A DNA stretch of 49,261 nucleotides from SAR324 cluster bacterium (GTDB lineage: Bacteria > SAR324 > NAC60-12), in assembly GCA_029245725.1 (NCBI GenBank), contig JAQWOT010000018.1:1-49261 (forward strand), given 5' to 3'. Below the pieces are notes generated by a model. That model worked only from the letters and a program-made list of their open reading frames with translations. It had not been told where the DNA came from and did no database searches. Positions 17,372-27,001 of this stretch are shown piece after piece; position 1 is the first letter of the stretch, and every line of letters begins with the position of its first letter. The translations under genes and the position numbers were made by a program.

Positions 17372-19987
17372 CTAGAGAGTTGCCGCTTCTTCGACTTCGA
17401 TGAAGGCCTCGATGACATCACCTTGCTGGACATCCTGAAAGTCCAGAACGATTCCACATTCGTAATTCTGAGCGACTTCACGAACATCATCCTTGAAGCG
17501 TTTCAAGGAAACAACGTGTCCCTTGTGAATTTCTGTTTCATCGCGCAGGACACGGGCCTTGCAGTTTCGTATAACCTTACCTTCTGTGACTAAACATCCA
17601 AAGATATTACCGATACGATTGGCGTTGAAGATCTGATCCACGCGACAACGACCGATCACTTCTTCACGAATCTCTGGAGCAAGCATGCCTTGTAAGGCAG
17701 CACGGACATCATCGATAGCGTTGTAAATTACATCATAGAGGCGTAGGTCGACGCCCTCACGAGACAGTGTTTCACGGGCCTTTGCGGCTGCCTGAACATT
17801 GAAGGCGATGATGATCGCATCCGAGGCAGATGCCAGCACAACGTCTGTTTCTGTGACGTTGCCAAGACCTGTGTGCAGAAAGCGCACAGAGATCTTTTCA
17901 TTGCCCAGTTGAGAGAGAGAGTTGCGCAGAGCTTCGACAGAACCTTGAACGTCTGCCTTCAGTAGCAGGTTGAGTTCCAGACTGCCAGCCTCTTCCAGTT
18001 GACTGAAAATATTTTCCAGATTCGTCTTCTGCTGCTGAGAAACATTGGCTTCCCGTTGATTTTCCAAACGTTGCTGCACCAGTTGTCGGGCAGTACGTTC
18101 ATCGTCCATTACGATGAACGTTTCTCCAGTGGTCGGCACGTCGTCAAACCCGGTAATCTCTACAGGAACAGCAGGAGTCGCTTCTTGAATCGGCTGACCG
18201 TGATCATTAAACATCGCTCGGACCCGTCCGCAGGTTGTTCCAACCAGGAAGAAATCTCCGATACGCAGTGTTCCTCGCTGGATGAGTACAGTTCCCACCG
18301 CTCCCTTGCCACGACTGATCTTGGACTCGACAATGGCTCCACGGGCTGGCCCATCGTAGAAGGCCTTCAACTCCAACACTTCTGCTTGCAAAAGGACCAT
18401 CTCCAACAAGTTATCGATGCCATCCCCGGTTTTGGCAGAGACTGGAACCATGATCGTGTCTCCACCCAATCCTTCGGCGACGAGATTATGCTCTAGCAAC
18501 TCTTGCTCAATACGCTGTGGACTGGCATCTGGCTTATCCACTTTGTTGACGGCAACAATTAGAGGAACTTCAGCCGCTCGTGCGTGATTAATCGCTTCAA
18601 TGGTTTGTGGTTGCACCCGGTCATCAGCAGCGACCACAAGAATCACGATATCCGTAACGTTTGCTCCTCTGGCACGCATGGCCGTGAAGGCTTCGTGACC
18701 CGGAGTATCAAGGAAAGTGATGTTGTGATTATTATGGTGAACGTGATAGGCACCAATGTGCTGGGTAATGCCGCCAGCTTCCCCTTCGGTAACTTTCGCT
18801 GAACGAATCTTGTCTAGCAGAGAGGTCTTACCATGATCGACATGGCCCATGATGGTAACGATCGGAGCTCGCTCCCGTTCATCAGTGCCATCGGCCACTT
18901 CGAAGACCTGCTCTTCAAGATTGGTGGTCTCCTGTTCTACTTCTACATCAAATTCAGCAGCAATCAGCGCGGCAGTTTCTCCTGGAATGCTTTGATTGAT
19001 GGAAGCCATGACTCCGTTTTCCATCAGGCGCCTTAGGATATCTGTTGCTTTGATTCCGATTAGACTAGCGAGGTCTACAACGGTTATGGCATTGCCAATC
19101 TTGATGCTCTTTTTGCGAGGATTAAAGACGTGTTTGGCAATTTCTGTCTGCTCACGAACCCGTTGGCCTCTTCGACGCTCACTCTTACGTTGTTTTCGTC
19201 GAGGTTGGTCGTCATCCTCGTTATGGTTGACAACTACAGGCTCGTTGTTTTCTCGTCGCTGTTTTCGTCGAAGGGCTTCACTCTCGGATTCTTCACGGCG
19301 ATGATGGCGAGCTTTGCTTCCTTTTTTCTCAGACTTTCGCTCTCGCTGCTTCCGTTCTTCTTCCTCTTGTTTTTCTTTATGAGAGGCGGTGGATATACTG
19401 TTAGGATCTGCTGAGGGTGGAGAAGGAGGTGGTAGTGGAGCCGCTGCTACAACAGTTCCAGCTTCCAAAGGTGCCGATTCAATCTCAGACACTCCTACCT
19501 GTTTTGCAGTCCCTTTTTCTACAGAAGCGTCTGCTGGCTGAGCTTCTACTGTAGTTTCTACAGGAGCTTCTTCAGGTTCACTCGCTTCTTGCTGGGCCTC
19601 AACAACGGGTTCGGGTGGAGGTGCCTCTTGCCGGTCACCACCGACTCGAATGATATTTTCTTCTTGTACCTCTTCGGATCGTCGTCGTCGGATACGCCTT
19701 GGGCGTTTGCCTCCGATCAGTGTGTCACTGTCAAGTTCGAGAGTCCCCTCTGGATTTGTATCTTCGCGGCGTGTGGAAATGATTTGTGCCGGACTTTCTT
19801 TAGCAGGGCGATTCGGTGGTGGACTGGCAGGGCTACCAATCTTCTTACGAATGATCGCAATCTGCTCGTCGGAGAGCGCATTAAAGTTACTGGAAACAGG
19901 GATTCCAAGTTTACGGATTCGCTGTAGCAGTTGCTTGGCTGGCAGATTCATCTCTTTGGCCAGCTCAAACACACGCATGTTGGACAT
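17372..19987 (-). CDS. infB: Translation initiation factor IF-2
   Basis: An 871-residue GTPase that brings initiator fMet-tRNA to the 30S subunit. The N-terminal IF2_N domain ('RVFELAKEMNLPAKQLLQRIRKLGI') is followed by a long charged, low-complexity linker (about 55-290; Glu/Pro/Arg-rich). A second IF2_N-like part precedes the G domain with 'GHVDHGKTSLLD', 'DTPGHEAF' and 'NKVDKPD'. Domains II-IV follow, ending 'IEVEEAATL'. It sits between nusA and rbfA as usual. The linker is variable in all bacteria and carries no sign of a fusion. Confidence 0.97.
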   Translation of the reverse strand: MSNMRVFELAKEMNLPAKQLLQRIRKLGIPVSSNFNALSDEQIAIIRKKIGSPASPPPNRPAKESPAQIISTRREDTNPEGTLELDSDTLIGGKRPRRIRRRRSEEVQEENIIRVGGDRQEAPPPEPVVEAQQEASEPEEAPVETTVEAQPADASVEKGTAKQVGVSEIESAPLEAGTVVAAAPLPPPSPPSADPNSISTASHKEKQEEEERKQRERKSEKKGSKARHHRREESESEALRRKQRRENNEPVVVNHNEDDDQPRRKQRKSERRRGQRVREQTEIAKHVFNPRKKSIKIGNAITVVDLASLIGIKATDILRRLMENGVMASINQSIPGETAALIAAEFDVEVEQETTNLEEQVFEVADGTDERERAPIVTIMGHVDHGKTSLLDKIRSAKVTEGEAGGITQHIGAYHVHHNNHNITFLDTPGHEAFTAMRARGANVTDIVILVVAADDRVQPQTIEAINHARAAEVPLIVAVNKVDKPDASPQRIEQELLEHNLVAEGLGGDTIMVPVSAKTGDGIDNLLEMVLLQAEVLELKAFYDGPARGAIVESKISRGKGAVGTVLIQRGTLRIGDFFLVGTTCGRVRAMFNDHGQPIQEATPAVPVEITGFDDVPTTGETFIVMDDERTARQLVQQRLENQREANVSQQQKTNLENIFSQLEEAGSLELNLLLKADVQGSVEALRNSLSQLGNEKISVRFLHTGLGNVTETDVVLASASDAIIIAFNVQAAAKARETLSREGVDLRLYDVIYNAIDDVRAALQGMLAPEIREEVIGRCRVDQIFNANRIGNIFGCLVTEGKVIRNCKARVLRDETEIHKGHVVSLKRFKDDVREVAQNYECGIVLDFQDVQQGDVIEAFIEVEEAATL

Positions 19988-20010
19988 AGGATTCTGGACT
20001 TCTTGGGGTT

Positions 20011-21384
20011 TCAGGAGGGTTTCTCCTCAGTAGTTTCCGACGGATCTGCTGTTTGTGCAGATGTGTCCGGTTCTGTGTCAGTTTCGGTTGGTTCAGTAAC
20101 CGTTGTTGCTACTTCGGGATCTTCTATCGCAGGATCAGCCGATGCAGCTTCTGTTTCAATCTCCTCCCCTAGTGAGTCTTCTGATTTAGTTGCTGCTACA
20201 TCTTCATTCCTGCGAGCTGCTGCTTCAGCAGCAGGAGTTCCTGCAGCATGCAGGCCGCTGGTAATACCGGTGTAGAGCAGTTCTCGCTCTTCCTTGCCTC
20301 GTTCCAATTCACGAGTTAGTTGTTCTTCAATGCTGGGTGCCTCTTCCTCATCGACAGAGATGTTGATCTTGTAGCCAACAAGTCGGGAGGCCAGACGAAC
20401 ATTTTGTCCTTTGCTGCCGATGGCCAGGGAGAGTTGATCCTGCTTGACAATCACGTCAATCTCTCCGGCTTCCTCATCAATTACCAATTCATCAATCACT
20501 GCGGGTGCTAGTGCGTTAGTCGTGTAGACAGCCACGTCTTGATTCCAGCGGACGATGTCGATTTTCTCTCCGTAGAGTTCGTCGACGATGTTCTGCACAC
20601 GGCTACCGCGAATTCCTACGCAGGAGCCAACGGGATCAACGTCTGGATCTGTGCTGTAGACAGAAATCTTGGCACGCTTACCAGGCTCTCGGGCCGCACT
20701 GACGATTTTGACAATACCATCATAAATTTCTGGCACTTCCATTTCGAAGAGCTTGATCAGTAGTCCAGGATGAGTCCTAGAAATCGAAAGCTGGGATGGT
20801 TTCTGAGGATTATTGTTTACATCCATCAGATAGACCCGAAGGTGGTCTCCGTAGCTGAAGTTCTCTCCGGGAATTTGCTCTCGGCGGAACAGATAGGCGT
20901 CAGTCTTGTCCAAAAAGCGCAGCGCAATCCGGCCGTTACTCTCAGAACGCAGTACAGTGCCAGTCAACACTTCGCCAACTCGCTTCTCGAAGGTGCTGAC
21001 GATCATTTCTCGCTCTGCTTCACGGATGCTACCGAAGATGATACTGCGTGCTGATCGGGCAATCCGATTGAACTCTCGTTCGTCAATCAGGTACTCTACC
21101 TCATCACCGATCTGTGCCTCTGGATCGATTTCCTGAACCTCATCTAGTGAGACCTCGTTGTCAGCATCATCGACAATATCTACTACTTCCTTGTACTGGA
21201 AGAGTTCGATCTGGCCCGTACGCTTGTTGAAGCTGCCCTCAATGGATTCGTAGGGAAGCTTCCGTTTGGCAGCTTGAACAATGGATTCAACCACCAAGCG
21301 GATCATGATGTCACGGTCCAAGGCCTTTTCCTTGGAGACTTCAGTGATGACTTCGAGCAAGTTGTCTCGCAACAGCGACCTCAC
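20011..21384 (-). CDS. nusA: Transcription termination/antitermination factor NusA
   Basis: A 457-residue RNA polymerase-binding factor: N-terminal domain (about 1-125), S1 ('GEVLTGTVLRSESNGRIALRF'-type region), KH1 with 'DPVGSCVGIRGSRVQNIVDELYGEKIDIV', and KH2 ending near residue 345 ('AIGSKGQNVRLASRLVGYKINI'). The last roughly 110 residues are an acidic Ser/Thr/Glu/Ala tail without the two 50-residue repeats of E. coli NusA. The annotated start is GTG 21384, which has no ribosome-binding site; TTG four codons later is preceded by TGAGG at proper spacing and may be the real start. It follows rimP after 36 bp. Confidence 0.95.
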   Translation of the reverse strand: MRSLLRDNLLEVITEVSKEKALDRDIMIRLVVESIVQAAKRKLPYESIEGSFNKRTGQIELFQYKEVVDIVDDADNEVSLDEVQEIDPEAQIGDEVEYLIDEREFNRIARSARSIIFGSIREAEREMIVSTFEKRVGEVLTGTVLRSESNGRIALRFLDKTDAYLFRREQIPGENFSYGDHLRVYLMDVNNNPQKPSQLSISRTHPGLLIKLFEMEVPEIYDGIVKIVSAAREPGKRAKISVYSTDPDVDPVGSCVGIRGSRVQNIVDELYGEKIDIVRWNQDVAVYTTNALAPAVIDELVIDEEAGEIDVIVKQDQLSLAIGSKGQNVRLASRLVGYKINISVDEEEAPSIEEQLTRELERGKEERELLYTGITSGLHAAGTPAAEAAARRNEDVAATKSEDSLGEEIETEAASADPAIEDPEVATTVTEPTETDTEPDTSAQTADPSETTEEKPS

Positions 21385-21420
21385 ACAGTGAGAAGTAAAG
21401 GAAGTCGGCGCCTGAGGAGG

Positions 21421-21885
21421 TCAACCGAACAGTACAGGGTCAAGGTGTGCCTGACGAATTTCTTGAAGCGGAATCTCAAGTAGCGGTCCTTGTTCCACCT
21501 GCAGCACGATGCCCTGATCATTGATAGTCTGCAGAGTTCCAGTCCAGCGCTTGTGTCCCTGCTGGCTATTGTGCAGCAAGAGCGTGATGCGCTCTCCTAA
21601 AAAACGCTGATAGTGCGCCAAGGTACGCAAGGGACGATCCACACCGGGCGTGGAGACTTCTAGTCGATAGGCGCCCCGAATAGGATCCTCATCCTCTAGG
21701 ATCGGCTCGATGGCTCTATTGACCAGCACGCAGTCATCCAGATTGACTCCCTCCGGGCGATCAATCCAAAGGCAGAGGACTTGTTCCTTGCCTTCTCGTC
21801 TCCAGTCTAGTTGCAGGATTTCGTAGCCGAGTTGCTCAAGTGGAGGGGTCAACAGTTGCAGCAGCCGATCGGGCAGACGAGCCAT
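21421..21885 (-). CDS. rimP: Ribosome maturation factor RimP
   Basis: A 154-residue 30S assembly factor. It shows the family's N-terminal domain ('LEQLGYEILQLDWRREG', 'LCLWIDRPEGVNLDDCVLVNRAIEPILE') with the key 'YRLEVSTPGVDRPL' motif and a small C-terminal SH3-like domain. It is the conserved partner upstream of nusA. The spacer to the helicase gene is 82 bp. Confidence 0.95.
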   Translation of the reverse strand: MARLPDRLLQLLTPPLEQLGYEILQLDWRREGKEQVLCLWIDRPEGVNLDDCVLVNRAIEPILEDEDPIRGAYRLEVSTPGVDRPLRTLAHYQRFLGERITLLLHNSQQGHKRWTGTLQTINDQGIVLQVEQGPLLEIPLQEIRQAHLDPVLFG

Positions 21886-21967
21886 GCGCAGGTATCAGAA
21901 CAGAACGCTAAATTGATAAACTGAAATAAATACCACAGCTAATCAGAATTGTCGATGGTTTTTCCGT

Positions 21968-23989
21968 CTAGAACTCAAAGGAGGGTCGAGAGAATCCCCA
22001 GTTAGCGTGGTCAGGCTCATGGGTGACCTGCTCATAAAGCTCATCCGGCAGCTCTTCAAGAAAGCGAGAACGTCCGCTGTGACTGGGGCCGTAGTAGTTG
22101 GCGCTAATAGCCGGAGCGGTCAGGATTAAGTGTCGCTGGGCACGGGTGAGAGCAACGTAGAACAACCTCCGTTCTTCCTCCAATTGTTCGTTGCTATTCA
22201 TGCTGCGTTGGTGAGGGAAGAGTCCTTCTGTCAATCCGATCAGAAATACGACTTCCCACTCAAGTCCCTTGGCCTGATGAATCGTGGTCAGGGTTAAGTG
22301 TTCCTGATCCTCCCATTCCATCGATTCTCGGTCGCTGACCAGGCTGTTGCCAACAAGCGAGAGTTCATTGAGGAAGGAATCCAGATTTGGATAGTTCCCA
22401 GCGAATTCCAGCAGGGATTGCAGGTCAGCCTCACGCTGTGGAGCGTTCTCATAGGTATTGCGTAGAACTTCACAGTAGAAGTTAAGGTAGACGATCTCGA
22501 GCATGCGAGACACAGAGGTTTCCGGAACCAGCATTTGTCGAAAACACTCCTGCAGTTGATTCCAGTCTTCTCTTGCCTTGGCTGGAATCAACTTCTGCAG
22601 AGCTTCGTTATTCTGACTCAAGCGGACGGCTTGCTGTTCCTGAAAAATGTTATAGATCTTGTGGGCTGTGACGTTCCCAATACTACGTACCTGCTTTAGC
22701 ACCCGCATCCAGGAGATCTCATCCAGAGGATTGAAGAGTACCTTGACGAAAGACAGTAGATCCTTGACGTGAGCCTGTTCGAAGAACTTGATTCCTGAAT
22801 GAATCTGGAAGGGGATGCCAGCTCTGGTCAGAGCAACTTGCAGGATGGCCGCTTGGGCATGAGTCCGGTAGAGCACAGCCATCTGATCCAGCGGAATCTC
22901 CTGGTCGTGGATCTGCAGGATCAGCTTGAGCAGAACATCGGCTTCTGCCTGTGGATCCCAGACTTGGTGGATCTGAGGGAGTGTCCCATCTGTCAGTTCA
23001 GTGAAGAGATTCTTTTCGAACTGCTCTTCGTTGTAATTGATGCTTTCATTCGCCACCTGCAGGATCTGCGGGGTACTGCGGTAGTTCTGTTCCAACCGAT
23101 AGACCTTCGCTTGGTAATATTCTGGGAAATCAAGAATGTTCCGGAAGTTGGCACCACGCCAGCTGTAGATGGACTGTGCATCATCACCCACTACCATCAG
23201 GTTCCGATGAGGACGAGACAGGTAGTCAAGGATCTGAGCCTGAACCCGATTGGTATCTTGGTATTCATCAACCAGCAGATGCTGAATTTGCTGACAGAGT
23301 GGCAATTTGTCGTGATGTTGACGCAGCAGGTCCAGCCAGTTTTCCAATAGATCATCAAAATCCATCACCTGATTGCGTCGCTTCTTGGTGCGGTAGCACT
23401 TGAGAATTTGGAGCATCGACTCGAGGTGCTGTTCCAGGTAAGTATAGGGACTTCGCAGCAGATAGGCTTCCAGCCCAAAATCTCGTTCAGTATAAGGTCG
23501 TTGCTCCAGTAGCACAGCCTCACAGGTCGTATTGAAGGCATTGGAAAAGACATTGCCGAGTACGGAAGCGTTGGGGAAGTGCTTGGAGGGTTTACCCATC
23601 ACTTCGGCCAAGGCTGCTTTAAGCAGATCCTGTGAATCGCCACTGTCAAGAATGCTGAAGTTGTGTTCATACTGCACTTGGGTGGCGTAGCGGCGTAGGA
23701 ATCGGCTGGCAACACTGTGGAAAGTGCCGTGTAGTAGTCGAGGTCCACGATCCTGCTCGGGCATGAAGTGTGAGGCCCGATGTGCCATCTCGTTGGCAGC
23801 TTTATTGGTGAAAGTCAGCAGTAGGATTGAATTGGCGGGTACTCCATTTCGCAGGAGTTGTCCTACCCGATGAGTAATCACCCGAGTTTTACCACTACCA
23901 GCCCCGGCAATCACAAGGGCTGGTCCTTGCTCGTGGAGGACGATCTGGCGCTGAGCTTCATTGAGAGAATCGAGCAGTGGATTGTTCAT
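21968..23989 (-). CDS. UvrD/Rep/PcrA-family superfamily 1A DNA helicase
   Basis: A 673-residue 3'-5' DNA helicase. All SF1 motifs are visible: Q-motif 'LNEAQRQIV', Walker A 'AGAGSGKTRVITHRV', 'LTFTNKAANEM', 'LVDEYQDTN', 'VVGDDAQSIYSWRGA', 'LEQNYRST', 'TIHQAKGLEWEVVFL' and 'RRLFYVALTRAQ'. The length fits Rep or PcrA; a C-terminal RNA-polymerase-binding Tudor tail of PcrA/UvrD is absent or very short ('ANWGFSRPSFEF'). Which of the three it replaces functionally cannot be told. It is the first gene of the minus-strand block, with a candidate promoter about 70 bp upstream. Confidence 0.92.
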   Translation of the reverse strand: MNNPLLDSLNEAQRQIVLHEQGPALVIAGAGSGKTRVITHRVGQLLRNGVPANSILLLTFTNKAANEMAHRASHFMPEQDRGPRLLHGTFHSVASRFLRRYATQVQYEHNFSILDSGDSQDLLKAALAEVMGKPSKHFPNASVLGNVFSNAFNTTCEAVLLEQRPYTERDFGLEAYLLRSPYTYLEQHLESMLQILKCYRTKKRRNQVMDFDDLLENWLDLLRQHHDKLPLCQQIQHLLVDEYQDTNRVQAQILDYLSRPHRNLMVVGDDAQSIYSWRGANFRNILDFPEYYQAKVYRLEQNYRSTPQILQVANESINYNEEQFEKNLFTELTDGTLPQIHQVWDPQAEADVLLKLILQIHDQEIPLDQMAVLYRTHAQAAILQVALTRAGIPFQIHSGIKFFEQAHVKDLLSFVKVLFNPLDEISWMRVLKQVRSIGNVTAHKIYNIFQEQQAVRLSQNNEALQKLIPAKAREDWNQLQECFRQMLVPETSVSRMLEIVYLNFYCEVLRNTYENAPQREADLQSLLEFAGNYPNLDSFLNELSLVGNSLVSDRESMEWEDQEHLTLTTIHQAKGLEWEVVFLIGLTEGLFPHQRSMNSNEQLEEERRLFYVALTRAQRHLILTAPAISANYYGPSHSGRSRFLEELPDELYEQVTHEPDHANWGFSRPSFEF

Positions 23990-24068
23990 GCGGACAGTTG
24001 TTTATGGATTCAGAGGCGGAGTGTCTTTAGCCTGGTGCCCAAGTTCCTGCAAAAATACGTAGATTGAA

Positions 24069-24096
24069 AATATACTGGTTCCAGCTAGTGAATCAA
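24069..24096 (-). promoter_or_regulatory. Candidate sigma-70 promoter of the helicase-rimP-nusA block
   Basis: On the minus strand TTGATT (24091-24096) and TATATT (24069-24074) are separated by 16 bases, giving four and five matches to the -35 and -10 consensus. The expected start is near 24062, leaving a leader of about 70 bases before the helicase ATG. The remainder of the spacer 23990-24305 shows no gene and no tRNA. Confidence 0.45.
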
Positions 24097-24305
24097 CTGG
24101 GGGATGGCATCGCCTACAGCAACTGCGCTTTAGGATTGCACATTAAAATACATCAGTCTCTCACAACTACAGCCGTTGTGGCAATCTATCACAAAAAATT
24201 TAGCAGTGCCCATCACGATGATCTGTGAGGAGATGGTCTCTACCTAGTTGAAATGGGTAGGATTACTTGTGTGCTACAAGCAAAGCTTAGGTTGGGTGAA
24301 ATCTG

Positions 24306-25046
24306 TTAAGTTCGGATCCAGTAGTACAGGCGGCCGATGTACTCTCGAATTCCAGATGAGGTCCAGAAGAAGGCTTCTGCATTTGGCAGAAAAGAGAGCC
24401 AGTCATAAGGGCGATAGAGAAATTTAAAATCGGTTGGATAGGCCTCATTGACCACCCCTGCCTGGTTAAAAAGTAATTGGGCCCTTGTTAGATGGAAACT
24501 GGAGGTTACGAGGATCGCGCTGGAAATTCCGTGGGTCTTGGTCAGCTCAAGAACGGCTGCTGCCTCATCTGCGGTGTTCTCGACGATCTCTGTTAAGAGA
24601 ATCCGATTGGGATCAACTCCCATTTGGATTGCCAGTGCTTGGAGTCTTTCTCCTTCCGGTGGCAGATCCATCCAGGGAATTTTTCCACGAGTAAAGATGA
24701 TCGATTCCGCCTTGCCCGCCTCTAGTACCTGAAGTCCTGCAAAGAAGCGATCAGCATCATTCCACTGGGTTACCCACTCTTCTTCTGCTTTGAATCCATC
24801 GAGCATCCCACTCAAAACAACCACGGCTTGGTGGTTTTTCAGAGCTTCAACAGACTTGTAGGGATGCTCCGCTTCTAAGCCTTTCCAAATCAGAAAAGAG
24901 GTAAGAGGCAAAGAGAAGATCAATAGAAAGACGAGCGCCAATGCGATCCATTTGATTTGACGCCACCACAAGCCGATCAGGAGTAGTAGGCAGACTAATC
25001 CGAGTGGAGAAACAATGAGCGGTAGAAACTTGTGGAGATAAATCAA
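24306..25046 (-). CDS. DUF218 (YdcF/ElyC/SanA-type) membrane protein
   Basis: A 246-residue protein with two N-terminal membrane helices (about 5-27 and 30-52) and a DUF218 domain: 'AVVVLSGM', 'AESIIFTRGKIPW', 'VENTADEAAAVLEL' and 'SAILVTSSFHLTRAQLLFNQAG'. Related ElyC and SanA act on envelope integrity and lipid-carrier or peptidoglycan metabolism in E. coli; the chemistry is unsettled. The start is TTG 25046, directly preceded by an in-frame stop, and no ATG is nearby. It follows an orphan histidine kinase on the same strand. Confidence 0.8.
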   Translation of the reverse strand: MIYLHKFLPLIVSPLGLVCLLLLIGLWWRQIKWIALALVFLLIFSLPLTSFLIWKGLEAEHPYKSVEALKNHQAVVVLSGMLDGFKAEEEWVTQWNDADRFFAGLQVLEAGKAESIIFTRGKIPWMDLPPEGERLQALAIQMGVDPNRILLTEIVENTADEAAAVLELTKTHGISSAILVTSSFHLTRAQLLFNQAGVVNEAYPTDFKFLYRPYDWLSFLPNAEAFFWTSSGIREYIGRLYYWIRT

Positions 25047-25140
25047 CGATGTTTACGTGAAGAAGTGACCAATGGATGCAATGCCTTCGAGGAAGACTGA
25101 TTGGTAACCATCCTCTCTACGTTTATAGATGGAAGATGGT

Positions 25141-26343
25141 TCAGGCTGCTGGGTCTTTATCTGACACTTTGTCAACTAAATCAACCAGTTGTGGCAGGTA
25201 GAGTTTGAAGCAGGCTCCTCCTGATGTGTTTTCTGCTTCCAGATTTCCTTGCAAGTGAAGAATTGCTAACATTCTGCTCATGTAGAGCCCAAGGCCAGTA
25301 CCATTACGGTCCATCTTGGTGGTGTAGTAGGGCTCAAAGATTTTTGTGAGACCGCCTTCATTGATTCCTCCCGCGTTGTCTTCCACTTTGATCAAGTAGC
25401 CACCACTACCTCGCTCAGAAATCCTGATATTGAGCACTCGGAGAAGCTTGTCCTGGCGATCTTCCAAGGCTTCGATGGCATTTTGGATCAACTCCTTGCA
25501 GATGGAACGGATAAAATTCCCATGTTGAGTCGTTATTGTAGTCAACCCTTCGTTGGCAACGACACAGCGGATCGAGGAGGTTTCCAAGCGTTTCTGCACG
25601 TCAGCGATTAGGGCCTGGATGATATTCACCAGATCCATTGATTTCCGAGGTCGTCTGACATCAGAAAATACTTGGCGTACCTCGTTGATAGTATTGGAGA
25701 GATGCTGAGAAAGTCGCTGAATTTCTTCCAAGTTTTCATTCAGATAGCTATCTCCCTGATTGTTCAATTGATTATGAACTTCCAATTTGGACGCTACAAC
25801 AGAAATCGTACTCAGTGGTTGTCTCCAGTGGTGCGCCAACAGATTGAGCATTTCTCCCATGGAGGCTAGGCGGTCTTGAATTTTCTGATACTCTTGGCGT
25901 TGCCGATCCGTAATGTCCTGAGTGGTTCCAAAGAGGGCAATCACCTCATTCTGGGCATTGAGAAGAGGTGCCACGTGCGCGGAGAACCACTTTGTCTCTC
26001 CAGTAGTCTGGTCGATGGCTCGATAATCAAATTGTACTTCAACCTTCTGAGTAATCACCTTGATGCGTGCATTTTCGGAAATATTCTGATCCTCTGGAAT
26101 ACACATCTTTTCAAGGAACTCTTCATAATAGACGGTTGCACCAATAGGAACTCCATGCAGGTGATACATCTCTTCACTGACCAAAATCTGCATGGTGGCC
26201 AGGTCAATAGTCCAGATCCCAGCTTTGGTTAATCGCTGAAGTTGAGCAAAGAGCTCCTGGGGATGTTGAATCCCTTCTACGTTCGGTTTTGCCGACTGGA
26301 TTTTCTGTAGTATCTGAACAGGATTGTTGGTGGTTTGTGTCAT
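25141..26343 (-). CDS. PAS-domain sensor histidine kinase, orphan
   Basis: A 400-residue soluble kinase with no membrane helix. One PAS domain (about 35-150; 'GIWTIDLATMQILVSEEMYHLHG' to 'FGTTQDITDRQRQEYQK') is followed by a coiled linker, an H-box 'LAHHWRQPLSTI' with the phospho-accepting His, and a HATPase with N-box 'ELIQNAIEAL', 'VEDNAGGI' and 'GTGLGLYMSR'. The HWRQPL type H-box is common in deltaproteobacterial and epsilonproteobacterial kinases. No response regulator is adjacent. AGGGAG lies just before the ATG. The signal is unknown; a cytoplasmic ligand or redox cue is likely. Confidence 0.88.
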   Translation of the reverse strand: MTQTTNNPVQILQKIQSAKPNVEGIQHPQELFAQLQRLTKAGIWTIDLATMQILVSEEMYHLHGVPIGATVYYEEFLEKMCIPEDQNISENARIKVITQKVEVQFDYRAIDQTTGETKWFSAHVAPLLNAQNEVIALFGTTQDITDRQRQEYQKIQDRLASMGEMLNLLAHHWRQPLSTISVVASKLEVHNQLNNQGDSYLNENLEEIQRLSQHLSNTINEVRQVFSDVRRPRKSMDLVNIIQALIADVQKRLETSSIRCVVANEGLTTITTQHGNFIRSICKELIQNAIEALEDRQDKLLRVLNIRISERGSGGYLIKVEDNAGGINEGGLTKIFEPYYTTKMDRNGTGLGLYMSRMLAILHLQGNLEAENTSGGACFKLYLPQLVDLVDKVSDKDPAA

Positions 26344-27001
26344 TTCTCCCTAAATGGTCTCTGAATTTCAGCGAGTAAAATCAATTGACTTATTGATCAG
26401 TATTTTTGGCAAGCAATAAAAGTTCAAAAATTAAGATTTTTTTTTCAGATGAAATACAGAATATCTAGTTTAGATTGGCTTAACTTAAAGTTTTTTGTGA
26501 AAATCAAGTAATAAAATTTGTTATCTTAAGACATACACTTTATTTGGATTAGTTTTTGACATGTAAGGTTTGACTTTCCTGTCATAATTGTTTCATAAAA
26601 AACATGTAATCCAATAATTATTGGATTTCTTGGTGAGGCTTTTTATCGAAAAAATTGGGCTTTCCTTCTAAAAATAAAATACGCGAATCAAAAACTATTT
26701 GAAAATAGTGAGTACTTGGTAGAACTGCCAGAAAGAAAGCTTAACCTTCAGATATCAGTTGCCCTTAAGGAAAAGCAAATGGTTTGTGGAGATTGTTAAA
26801 AATAATCTGATCGTTTGCAAACAAGAAATTCAGTAATTTTGCTAGAGAACAACAAAACTATTTGTAGCATTTTGTGTCAATTGAAAAGAATACTAGCTGT
26901 AAGTTCGTGTATTTGTACGACTAAATATGTTATTGTTTGACGACTGCTGAGGTAACCAATAATTCTCTGAAAACAATCTGAATCGGCGAAGGAGGTTTGC
27001 T
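26344..27001. promoter_or_regulatory. AT-rich divergent spacer with a perfect 20-bp palindrome
   Basis: No gene is visible in these 658 bases between the PAS kinase (minus) and the CYTH gene (plus). The sequence is clearly more AT-rich than its surroundings. A perfect palindrome, AATCCAATAATTATTGGATT, is at 26608-26627. Two ACATGT hexamers flank it on the left (about 26559 and 26603). It probably holds the promoters of both flanking genes; no -35/-10 pair was convincing. Confidence 0.45.

Noticed and set aside
23990-24305. tRNA gene upstream of the helicase/nusA block (as metY in E. coli)
   Set aside because: No cloverleaf with a T-loop GGTTCRANYCC pattern or paired acceptor arms could be found in either strand.
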